From: Flavobacterium tistrianum
GTDB lineage: Bacteria; Bacteroidota; Bacteroidia; Flavobacteriales; Flavobacteriaceae
Assembly: GCF_003254545.1 (NCBI RefSeq)
Contig: NZ_QJRH01000072.1
Span: 372,001-436,000 of the forward strand
Length of the DNA stretch: 64,000 nucleotides
Direction of reading: 5' to 3'
Numbering within the stretch: position 1 is the stretch's first letter; each line of letters opens with the position of its first letter. The notes beneath the pieces are model-generated. The model was not told the origin of the DNA. It searched no databases and worked only from the letters and a program-made list of their open reading frames with translations. Both the position numbers and the translations under genes were made by a program. This document shows, piece by piece, positions 25,367 through 33,326 of the stretch.

Positions 25367-26425
25367 ATGACAGCAAATAAAAACACAGCACTGGTTGTTG
25401 GCGCAAATGGCGTTATTGGTGCAAATCTTATAGAATATCTTTTATCTACTAAGAACTGGAATATTATTGGATTATCCAGAAAAGGAGGTACAAATGCTCC
25501 TAATCTGAAATACATTTCAGTTGATTTATTGGATACTGAAAACAGTAAAAAGCAGTTATCTGATCTCACAAATATTACGCATATATTTTATACCGCTTAT
25601 CAAGATCGTCCCTCATGGTCTGAGCTTGTTGAGCCGAATCTTAATATGCTTAAGAATGTAGTTGAGATAATTGAGCCAATAGCTAAAGACTTACAGCATA
25701 TTAGTCTGATGCAGGGATACAAAGTTTATGGAGCTCATCTAGGGCCTTTTAAAACTCCAGCAAAAGAAACAGATGCAGGTCATATGCCTCCAGAATTTAA
25801 CATTGACCAGCAGCAATATTTAGAAAAAAAGCAACAAGGAAAAAAGTGGAATTGGAGTGCTATTAGACCTTCTGTTGTAGGTGGTACAGCAATAGGAAAC
25901 CCAATGAATTTAGCGCTTTTGATTGCCGTTTATGCGTCAATTTCTAAAGAGTTAAATATTCCGCTTCGATTTCCGGGAAAAGCAGGAGCATACGATAAAC
26001 TTATGGAAATGACCGATGCAGGACTTTTGGCAAAAGCAACAGTTTGGGCGGCGACAAATCCGCAATGTGCGAATCAGGCTTTTAATATTACAAATGGAGA
26101 TCTGTTTCGATGGACAGAACTTTGGCCTAAAATTGCTTCTTATTTCGATATTCCTGTTGCAGCACCACTTCAAATGGAACTAAAAACAGTAATGGCTGAC
26201 AAAATGACTTTATGGGAAAATATTCAGGAAAAATACAATTTAGAAAAACACGATTATGAAAAATTAGCCAGCTGGAATTTTGGAGATTTTGTCTTTTCTT
26301 GGGATTATGATTTTTTTGCCGATGGAACCAAAGCAAAACGTTTCGGATTTCACGAGTTTATTGATACAGAAGAAATGTTTTTTAGTCTTTTTGATCAATT
26401 GCGCCAGAAAAAAATCATACCATAA
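25367..26425 (+). CDS. SDR-family NAD(P)-dependent oxidoreductase, PRISE-like
   Basis: A 352-residue extended short-chain dehydrogenase. The dinucleotide motif GANGVIG (12-18) is at the N-terminus. The overall pattern resembles the progesterone 5-beta-reductase/iridoid synthase-like (PRISE) group: LMQGYKVYGAHLGPFKTPAKE carries the KxxY-type Lys, and WNWSAIRPSVVGG follows the substrate-Tyr region (DQQQYL). PRISE enzymes reduce activated C=C bonds in enones. The ATG at 25367 replaces an upstream GTG/TTG-type extension. It is probably controlled by the adjacent Crp/Fnr regulator. Confidence 0.8.
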   Translation: MTANKNTALVVGANGVIGANLIEYLLSTKNWNIIGLSRKGGTNAPNLKYISVDLLDTENSKKQLSDLTNITHIFYTAYQDRPSWSELVEPNLNMLKNVVEIIEPIAKDLQHISLMQGYKVYGAHLGPFKTPAKETDAGHMPPEFNIDQQQYLEKKQQGKKWNWSAIRPSVVGGTAIGNPMNLALLIAVYASISKELNIPLRFPGKAGAYDKLMEMTDAGLLAKATVWAATNPQCANQAFNITNGDLFRWTELWPKIASYFDIPVAAPLQMELKTVMADKMTLWENIQEKYNLEKHDYEKLASWNFGDFVFSWDYDFFADGTKAKRFGFHEFIDTEEMFFSLFDQLRQKKIIP

Positions 26426-26467
26426 TCTTATGATGATGTGAAAAAATTTTAGAAAATAGAAATAAAG

Positions 26468-26500
26468 AAAGCCCTTAAATTTAGTTTTAAGGGCTTTTCT
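26468..26500. terminator. Bidirectional terminator
   Basis: AAAGCCCTTAAA pairs with TTTAAGGGCTTT (26486-26497). It lies between the convergent PRISE-like and DUF418 genes. Confidence 0.75.
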
Positions 26501-26533
26501 TTTATAATCAAGTTTATTCCAAATTTCTAATTT

Positions 26534-27730
26534 TTATACCATTTTCATATTTGCAACAGCCTCTGGCTGTATTTTTTTAAAAGGAACCCATTCTCTATAG
26601 CTAGCAGATCTCCATAACCATTCAATTGGGCCATAATTATATTTTGAAAGCCACCATTTGCTAATAAACAATTGAATGATAAATATGAAAATAGCCAATA
26701 AAAAGTAAAACCAATACGGCATAGAATCGGCAATTCCCAAACCAATTCCAGAGAAAATTATACCAGCCAATATATTTTGGCTCATATAATTGGTTAAAGT
26801 CATTTTTCCGCCTGCGCTAAAATAGCTGAAAACCGTTTTTAATTTTCCATTATTGTACAAAATACAAATTCCGGTCGATATAAAAATCATCGTACTTAAA
26901 ACTAACCAATAAAGAGGATGAAAAACCTTTAGAAGTTCTACTTTATAAATTATCATAATATTAAATGCAATTCCGATAAGTACAGCTAAAGCTAAACTAA
27001 TAATGCAGACAGATTTTAAGAGTCTCTTTAATTCTGTTAAGCGATTAAAAAAGTTTAGTTTTTGAAGCATAAATCCAAAGAGCATACAGCCCAGCATTAC
27101 ATAATGAGCCGTAATGGCATATCCTGGAATAATAATTTGTTCGTAAAATGAAGCAAACAAATTAAATTTAAAAAAATCAATCCAATTTCCAGAATGATAC
27201 AATTTTAAATATTCTGGATTTGTTGCAATGGCGGGATGTTCAATTTTTATACCATTAACGTAAGCCATTACAAAAGGAACTGTAAGTACGATTACAGCAG
27301 AAATAATAGCTAAAGTTTTGGTAGAACATCTGTAAAAAAGCAATAACACAAGTCCAAGAAAGGCGTAATCCTTTAAGATGTCACCAAGCCAAAAAGCAGA
27401 GTTAATAAATGCTAAAATAAATAGCAAAAACATTCGCCAGGCAAAAAAAGCAACAGGATTTTTGCCTTTAGACGCAACATTGTTAATCAAAATTGCAAAT
27501 CCGTAGCCAAATAAAAGAGTAAGTAATGTCCAAGATTTTGCCGCAAATAAATAGCGGTTAATAAATTGAAGCACCTGAGAAAAAGTACCGTGTTTAATTT
27601 CTTTTTCTATACCGATGTATAGGAAATCTAAATAATTTCCAATTGCTACGCCCAATATGGCCCAGCCCCGAAGTATGTCGACAATTGCAGTTCTTTTGCT
27701 CTGCTCGACAGGATGATAAGAATTTGTCAT
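26534..27730 (-). CDS. DUF418 integral membrane protein
   Basis: A 398-residue polytopic inner-membrane protein with about 9-10 hydrophobic segments. The N-terminal motif RTAIVDILRGWAILGVAIGNY and the C-terminal FLLAIFIFIIQLFISKWWLSKYNYGPIEWLWRSASY are hallmarks of DUF418/YeiB-type proteins, whose biochemical role is not settled. A pair of 18-bp direct repeats overlaps and follows its start region on the upstream side. A -7 box lies at 27800-27807. Monocistronic. Confidence 0.88.
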   Translation of the reverse strand: MTNSYHPVEQSKRTAIVDILRGWAILGVAIGNYLDFLYIGIEKEIKHGTFSQVLQFINRYLFAAKSWTLLTLLFGYGFAILINNVASKGKNPVAFFAWRMFLLFILAFINSAFWLGDILKDYAFLGLVLLLFYRCSTKTLAIISAVIVLTVPFVMAYVNGIKIEHPAIATNPEYLKLYHSGNWIDFFKFNLFASFYEQIIIPGYAITAHYVMLGCMLFGFMLQKLNFFNRLTELKRLLKSVCIISLALAVLIGIAFNIMIIYKVELLKVFHPLYWLVLSTMIFISTGICILYNNGKLKTVFSYFSAGGKMTLTNYMSQNILAGIIFSGIGLGIADSMPYWFYFLLAIFIFIIQLFISKWWLSKYNYGPIEWLWRSASYREWVPFKKIQPEAVANMKMV

Positions 27731-27769
27731 TTGATTGATGATTTTGTTGTGATTTGATTGATGATTTTG
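27729..27769. repeat. 18-bp direct repeats at the DUF418 start codon
   Basis: ATTTGATTGATGATTTTG occurs at 27729-27746 and again at 27752-27769 (23-bp period). The first copy includes two bases of the start codon. This could be a regulator site or a replication-slippage duplication. Confidence 0.6.
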
Positions 27770-27799
27770 GAATAAACTTGATTAATGTTTAAACGTAAT

Positions 27800-27807
27800 C
27801 AAAAGTA
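27800..27807 (-). promoter_or_regulatory. -7 box of the DUF418 gene
   Basis: TACTTTTG on the - strand, 70 nt upstream of the ATG. The 18-bp repeats lie between it and the start. Confidence 0.4.
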
Positions 27808-27854
27808 CATAAATTATGCAATCAGTATTTTTTCTTACAATAATATTTACAAAA

Positions 27855-27885
27855 AAAGCGTGTCATTCTAAAAATAACACGCTTT
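27855..27885 (-). terminator. Terminator of the threonine dehydrogenase gene
   Basis: AAAGCGTGT pairs with ACACGCTTT. On the - strand the stem is followed by a T run. Confidence 0.7.
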
Positions 27886-27905
27886 AAAATCTTTATCGTT
27901 TTAGA

Positions 27906-28844
27906 TTATGACAAATGCTCCAGCATATCTTTTGTCATAGTTTCAAGATCAAATTTATGATTCCATCCCCAATCTTTTCTTGCTTCAGCATCATCAATAC
28001 TTGCTGGCCAGCTGTCTGCAATTTTCTGACGGAAATCTGGATTATAAGTAATTTCAAACTCTGGAATATGTTTTTTAATTTCAGCAGCAATTTCTGTTGG
28101 TGTAAAACTCATTGCGGCCAAATTATATGAAGAATGTATTTTGATTTCTTCTGCAGGTGCTTTCATGATATTAATCGTTGCGTCAATTGCATCATCCATA
28201 TACATCATAGGCATTTTTGTTTCAGAAGATAAAAAGCATTCGTATTTTTTATCGGCAATAGCTTTATAGAAAATATCAACCGCATAATCTGTAGTTCCAC
28301 CACCTGGAGGAGTAGACCAACTTATTAAGCCTGGATAACGAATACTGCGAACATCTACACCATAAATGTTGTGATAATATTCGCACCATCTTTCGCCCGC
28401 TTGTTTGCTGATTCCGTAAACAGTAGAAGGTTCCATTACAGTATATTGCGGAGTGTTTTCTTTTGGAGTTGTTGGTCCAAAAACAGCAATACTTGAAGGC
28501 CAGAAAATCTTCTGAATCTTTTTAGCTTTAGCTAAGTTTAAAACATGAAAAAGCGAATTCATATTCAAATCCCAAGCAAAAGCTGGATTTTTTTCGGCAG
28601 TTGCAGATAAAAGAGCAGCCATCAGATAGATATCTGTAATTTTATGCACTTCAACCAAATGTTCAATCTGATTAAAATCTAAAGCATTGACCACTTCAAA
28701 AGGGCCTGAATTCACAACATCAGTATTTAATTTTCTAATATCAGAAGCGATAACATTCTCGGTTCCGTATAATTTACGCAGTTTTTGCGTCAGTTCTGTT
28801 CCAATCTGACCGCAGGCGCCAATGATCAATATTTTAGGATTCAT
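27906..28844 (-). CDS. L-threonine 3-dehydrogenase, short-chain type (NAD-dependent epimerase family)
   Basis: A 312-residue extended SDR: GxxGxxG at 9-15 (GACGQIG), catalytic YxxxK in STVYGISKQAGE. The insert PGLISWSTPPGGGTTDYAVDIFYKAI is, to my knowledge, characteristic of the short-chain L-threonine dehydrogenases that oxidise threonine to 2-amino-3-oxobutyrate. The frame extends upstream to 28925, but the TAnnTTTG box at 28868 lies inside that extension, so the ATG at 28844 is right. No 2-amino-3-ketobutyrate CoA ligase is adjacent. Confidence 0.88.
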   Translation of the reverse strand: MNPKILIIGACGQIGTELTQKLRKLYGTENVIASDIRKLNTDVVNSGPFEVVNALDFNQIEHLVEVHKITDIYLMAALLSATAEKNPAFAWDLNMNSLFHVLNLAKAKKIQKIFWPSSIAVFGPTTPKENTPQYTVMEPSTVYGISKQAGERWCEYYHNIYGVDVRSIRYPGLISWSTPPGGGTTDYAVDIFYKAIADKKYECFLSSETKMPMMYMDDAIDATINIMKAPAEEIKIHSSYNLAAMSFTPTEIAAEIKKHIPEFEITYNPDFRQKIADSWPASIDDAEARKDWGWNHKFDLETMTKDMLEHLS

Positions 28845-28867
28845 TTCGTGATAATTTTTTAGAGATA

Positions 28868-28875
28868 CAAATATA
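28868..28875 (-). promoter_or_regulatory. -7 box of the threonine dehydrogenase gene
   Basis: TATATTTG on the - strand, 23 nt before the ATG at 28844. The rest of the 321-bp divergent spacer (28845-29165) contains a CTTTGTG-type repeat scrap near 28970 and the -7 box of the next gene, with no ORF. Confidence 0.5.
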
Positions 28876-29137
28876 ACGTTTTCGCAATTACGTGCGCTTT
28901 TTTGAAGAATAAATTGTAAATTCAATAATTAAAAAGTTTGTTTGTTATATTATTCTCTTTTAAAAGTGTGTCTTTGTGCCTTTTTGAAAATCCGCGAAAA
29001 AGCGCTATTTTATTGGAAAAAACATCAGATGAAATATTTCAAATTATTATGAGAATAGGGATTAAAAGACAAAAAAATAACCTTGATTTATAGAATCTTT
29101 AGCAAAAAACAGAATTCATAATTGTAAATTTACTTCG

Positions 29138-29145
29138 TAACTTTG
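29138..29145 (+). promoter_or_regulatory. -7 box of the lipoprotein-mfd unit
   Basis: TAACTTTG followed by CAG matches TAnnTTTG, 20 nt upstream of the ATG at 29166. Confidence 0.5.
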
Positions 29146-29165
29146 CAGCCTAACTGTTTTAATCA

Positions 29166-29774
29166 ATGAAATACCAAATATCTCTTTTTTTGCTTTTGAC
29201 AACTCTATTGTTTTCTTGCCAAAATGAAAATGAAAAACGCCTTGCAGAAAATGCAAAAGAAGCAAAAAAGAAAGAAGCTATTTTTAATAATATAAATAAA
29301 GGCTGGACTTTTCTAGACGAACCCATTAACGAAATCTCAGAATCACAATTGAATTCTTGGACAGAGTGGCGTGAATTTATAAAAGAAATTGGAGAAAAGC
29401 CTAGAAAAACAATTGGTGCATTTCAGAAAAAATCGGCAGCTATTTCTAAAAAAGCAATGGCTTTAAACAATAATATTCCGGCTCAATTTAACCAGCCTCA
29501 GATCAAAAGCCGTATTTCTATTTTGATTACCAAAATCAGAATGCTGGATTTGTTTATTCATTTAAATAATATTCCAGATGATAAAGTGGTTTTTTTAATT
29601 CAAGAAATCAATAAAGAATTGATTTCGCTAGAAAGACAAATGGATAAAATTGTCGAAAAAGCAAAAATCCCTAAAGAACAAGGAGAAGAAGATTTCCTTA
29701 GAATGTTAGATACAACACGTGCGATTCCGAATTCGGCACCGCCAATAGATCCAAATATACCAAAAGTTGAGTAA
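29166..29774 (+). CDS. Small helical lipoprotein upstream of mfd
   Basis: A 202-residue predicted lipoprotein with lipobox LLFSC (Cys18). The mature part is almost wholly charged helix (EKRLAENAKEAKKKEAIFNN ... SRISILITKIRMLDLFIHLN) and ends in a Pro-rich tail. No family is recognised. Its last 8 nt overlap the TTG start of mfd, which implies translational coupling between an envelope lipoprotein and a DNA-repair factor. The biological meaning is unknown. Confidence 0.75.
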   Translation: MKYQISLFLLLTTLLFSCQNENEKRLAENAKEAKKKEAIFNNINKGWTFLDEPINEISESQLNSWTEWREFIKEIGEKPRKTIGAFQKKSAAISKKAMALNNNIPAQFNQPQIKSRISILITKIRMLDLFIHLNNIPDDKVVFLIQEINKELISLERQMDKIVEKAKIPKEQGEEDFLRMLDTTRAIPNSAPPIDPNIPKVE

Positions 29775-32700
29775 AAACGCCTTATATACTACATACGATA
29801 ATCTGCCAAAAGCAGAGCAGATTGCAAAAAGTTTACTGGAAGGAAATCAGGTAAAAATGAACATCAGCGGATTGTTGGGATCTGCTGTTTCTTTTATTAT
29901 CCGTTCCGTTTTTAGGAAAACCGAACTGCCTTTTCTGATTGTTTTAGACAATAAAGAAGAAGCGGCCTATTACCTAAACGATCTCGAACAAATGATTGGA
30001 GAACAAGATGTACTGTTTTATCCAGCATCATTTCGCCGTCCGTACCAGATTGATGAAACAGACAACGCCAATGTTCTGCTTCGCGCTGAGGTTTTAAACC
30101 GAATTAATTCAAGAAAAAAACCAGCCGTAATTGTTACGTATCCTGAAGCACTTTTTGAAAAAGTAGTAACACGAAGAGAACTAGATAAAAACACTTTAAA
30201 AGTAGCTTTGAATGATAAAATTTCGATTGATTTTATCAACGAAGTTTTGTTTGAATATGATTTCAAGAGAGTAGATTTCATTACAGAACCTGGAGAATTT
30301 TCGGTTCGTGGAGGAATTGTCGATGTATTCTCTTTCTCAAATGATCATCCTTATAGAATTGAGTTTTTCGGAAACGAAGTAGACAGCATTAGAACTTTTG
30401 ATGTTGAAACGCAATTATCGGTAGAAACACATAAAAAAATCACGATTATCCCGAATGTTGAAAACAAATTGTTTCAGGAAAACCGTGAGAGTTTCTTAGA
30501 TTATATTGCTGAAAAAACCGTTCTTTTTATTCAAAATACCGAAGGACTTTTTAGTCAGTTAGACAAACAATTCGCAAGAGCAGAAGAAGCTTTTGAGAAA
30601 CTTTCGAAAGAAATAAAACACGCAACGCCGGAACAATTATTTTTAAATCAGGCATCATTTATAAAAAGATCTTTGGATTTTTCAGTTGTAGAATTGGCAT
30701 CAAGACCGGTTTATAAAACAACTAAGAAATTCGAATTTCATATTCAGCCTCAGCCATCTTTTAATAAACAATTTGATTTATTGCTGAATAATCTAAGCGA
30801 TAATCATTTTAACGGATATGTAAATTATCTGTTTTGTTCGAATGAAACTCAGGCCAAACGTTTTCATGATATTTTTGAAAGCTTAGATGAAGCGAATTCT
30901 GAAAATATCAGGAAACATTATCATACCATTGTACTGCCTTTATATCAAGGTTTTATTGATGAAGAAAATCAGATAACGGCTTATACGGATCATCAGATTT
31001 TTGAGCGTTATCATAAATTCAACATCAAAAACGGATATTCTAAAAAGCAGAATATCACGTTAAAAGAATTAACCGCACTTTCTGTAGGTGATTATGTAAC
31101 ACACATAGATCACGGAATTGGTAAGTTTGGCGGATTGCAGAAAATTCAGGTTGAAGGCAAAACACAGGAGGCCATAAAATTGGTTTATGCCGATAATGAT
31201 ATTGTTTACGTGAGCATTCACTCGCTTCATAAAATTTCGAAATATAACGGAAAAGACGGAACGCCTCCGAAAATTTATAAACTTGGATCGAACGCTTGGA
31301 AGGTCTTAAAACAAAAAACCAAAGCGCGTGTCAAACATATTGCATTCAACTTGATTCAGCTTTATGCGAAACGCCGTTTGGAAAAAGGTTTTCAGTTTGC
31401 TCCAGACAGTTATCTTCAGAACGAATTAGAAAGTTCGTTTATTTACGAAGATACGCCAGACCAAATGAAATCGACGGCAGAAGTAAAAGCAGATATGGAA
31501 AGTGATCGCCCAATGGATCGTCTAGTTTGTGGTGATGTTGGTTTTGGAAAAACAGAAGTTGCGATTCGTGCCGCTTTTAAAGCGGTTGACAATAGCAAAC
31601 AAGTTGCGGTTTTGGTTCCTACTACGATTTTGGCGTATCAGCATTATAGAACTTTCTCTGAGCGATTGAAAGATATGCCGGTTTCAATAGGTTATTTAAA
31701 TAGATTTAGAACTGCAAAACAAAAAGCGCAGACTTTAAAAGATTTAGCCGAAGGAAAACTTGATATCGTAATTGGAACACATCAATTAGTAAACAAAAAC
31801 GTAGTTTTTAAAGACTTAGGTTTATTGATTGTCGATGAAGAACAAAAGTTTGGAGTTAACGTAAAAGATAAACTCAAAACGATTGCTGCAAATGTTGATA
31901 CGTTGACATTAACGGCAACGCCAATTCCGAGAACGCTTCAGTTTTCGTTAATGGCGGCGCGTGATTTATCAGTAATTACAACGCCTCCGCCAAATCGTTA
32001 TCCAATTGAAACAAATGTGGTTGGTTTTAATGAAGAAATTATTCGTGACGCGATTTCGTATGAAATTCAACGAAACGGACAGGTTTTCTTTATCAATAAC
32101 CGAATCGAAAATATAAAAGAAGTGGCAGGAATGATTCAGCGTTTGGTTCCAAATGCAAGAGTCGGAATTGGCCACGGACAAATGGATGGCGCGAAACTAG
32201 AAGAATTGATGTTAGGTTTCATGAACGGAGATTTTGATGTTTTGGTAGCCACAACTATTATCGAAAGTGGTTTGGACGTTCCAAATGCGAACACGATTTT
32301 CATCAACAACGCCAATAATTTTGGATTATCAGATCTGCATCAAATGCGTGGTCGAGTAGGCCGAAGCAACAAAAAAGCATTCTGTTATTTCATCTGTCCG
32401 CCGTATTCTTCTATGACCGAAGACGCCAGAAAACGTATTCAGGCGTTGGAACAATTCAGCGAATTAGGAAGCGGTTTCAACATCGCAATGAAAGATCTTG
32501 AAATTCGTGGTGCGGGAGATTTACTAGGTGGAGAACAAAGCGGTTTTATTAATGAAATTGGTTTTGATACGTACCAAAAAATCATGAATGAAGCCATCGA
32601 AGAGTTGAAGGAAAACGAGTTCAAAGATTTATATCCTGAGGAAAATGATATCGATACGAAAGAATATGTAAAAGACATTCAGATCGATGCCGATTTTGAG

Positions 32701-33132
32701 CTTTTATTCCCCGATGAATATATTAACAACGTTTCAGAACGTTTGGTTTTATATAACGAATTAGGCGCTATAAAAGATGAAACTGGTTTACAAGAATTCG
32801 AAAGGAAACTAATTGACCGTTTTGGACCTTTACCAAAACAAGCTGTTTCTTTATTAAACAGCATTAGAATAAAATGGATTGCTACGAAAGTCGGAATTGA
32901 GAAATTGGTTCTGAAACAAGGCAAAATGATTGGTTATTTCGTCTCAGATCAACAGTCTGATTATTACCAATCTGTGAAGTTTAGAAATGTTTTAAACTTT
33001 GTTCAGAAGTATAGCAATCTTTGCAAAATGAAAGAAAAACAAACCGTAAACGGATTACGTTTGTTATTGACTTTTGAAAATGTGAAGTCAATAAAACGTG
33101 CGCTGGAGTTGATGGAATTGTTTGAAGAGTAA
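29767..33132 (+). CDS. mfd: Transcription-repair coupling factor Mfd
   Basis: DNA translocase that removes stalled RNA polymerase and recruits UvrA. Length 1121, normal for Bacteroidota. Domains in order are the UvrB-like N-terminal module (about 1-330), the RNA polymerase-interaction domain around LTALSVGDYVTHIDHGIGKFGG, the helicase motor with Walker A CGDVGFGKTE and DEEQKFGV box, motif VI QMRGRVGRS, and the C-terminal TRCF domain. The start is a TTG at 29767 overlapping the lipoprotein gene; the next ATG (29858) would remove a plausible N-terminus (LYTTYDNLPKAEQIAKSL). Confidence 0.95.
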   Translation: MSKNALYTTYDNLPKAEQIAKSLLEGNQVKMNISGLLGSAVSFIIRSVFRKTELPFLIVLDNKEEAAYYLNDLEQMIGEQDVLFYPASFRRPYQIDETDNANVLLRAEVLNRINSRKKPAVIVTYPEALFEKVVTRRELDKNTLKVALNDKISIDFINEVLFEYDFKRVDFITEPGEFSVRGGIVDVFSFSNDHPYRIEFFGNEVDSIRTFDVETQLSVETHKKITIIPNVENKLFQENRESFLDYIAEKTVLFIQNTEGLFSQLDKQFARAEEAFEKLSKEIKHATPEQLFLNQASFIKRSLDFSVVELASRPVYKTTKKFEFHIQPQPSFNKQFDLLLNNLSDNHFNGYVNYLFCSNETQAKRFHDIFESLDEANSENIRKHYHTIVLPLYQGFIDEENQITAYTDHQIFERYHKFNIKNGYSKKQNITLKELTALSVGDYVTHIDHGIGKFGGLQKIQVEGKTQEAIKLVYADNDIVYVSIHSLHKISKYNGKDGTPPKIYKLGSNAWKVLKQKTKARVKHIAFNLIQLYAKRRLEKGFQFAPDSYLQNELESSFIYEDTPDQMKSTAEVKADMESDRPMDRLVCGDVGFGKTEVAIRAAFKAVDNSKQVAVLVPTTILAYQHYRTFSERLKDMPVSIGYLNRFRTAKQKAQTLKDLAEGKLDIVIGTHQLVNKNVVFKDLGLLIVDEEQKFGVNVKDKLKTIAANVDTLTLTATPIPRTLQFSLMAARDLSVITTPPPNRYPIETNVVGFNEEIIRDAISYEIQRNGQVFFINNRIENIKEVAGMIQRLVPNARVGIGHGQMDGAKLEELMLGFMNGDFDVLVATTIIESGLDVPNANTIFINNANNFGLSDLHQMRGRVGRSNKKAFCYFICPPYSSMTEDARKRIQALEQFSELGSGFNIAMKDLEIRGAGDLLGGEQSGFINEIGFDTYQKIMNEAIEELKENEFKDLYPEENDIDTKEYVKDIQIDADFELLFPDEYINNVSERLVLYNELGAIKDETGLQEFERKLIDRFGPLPKQAVSLLNSIRIKWIATKVGIEKLVLKQGKMIGYFVSDQQSDYYQSVKFRNVLNFVQKYSNLCKMKEKQTVNGLRLLLTFENVKSIKRALELMELFEE

Positions 33133-33197
33133 TATTATTTTTCAAGAGTAGAGGATAAATTTCGTTTTATAAAAGCATCAGTCCCGTATTTCCTTTT

Positions 33198-33242
33198 AAT
33201 CTTTTGCGTTGCACCGAGATTTCGGAACTAACGCAAAAGATT
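33198..33242. repeat. Hairpin repeat downstream of mfd
   Basis: A 13-bp perfect stem (AATCTTTTGCGTT / AACGCAAAAGATT) with a 19-nt loop containing a nested CCGA/TCGG pair. It lies between the convergent mfd and TPR genes. It may be a terminator or a member of the TTTGCG repeat family. The rest of 33133-33326 holds nothing else I can assign. Confidence 0.6.
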
Positions 33243-33326
33243 TTTCAGCTCTATTAGGATGATTAAATAAAAGTTTACTGCCGTTGTTAGTAGTTTCTTT
33301 TCTACTATTTTCCTAAATACATTTTT

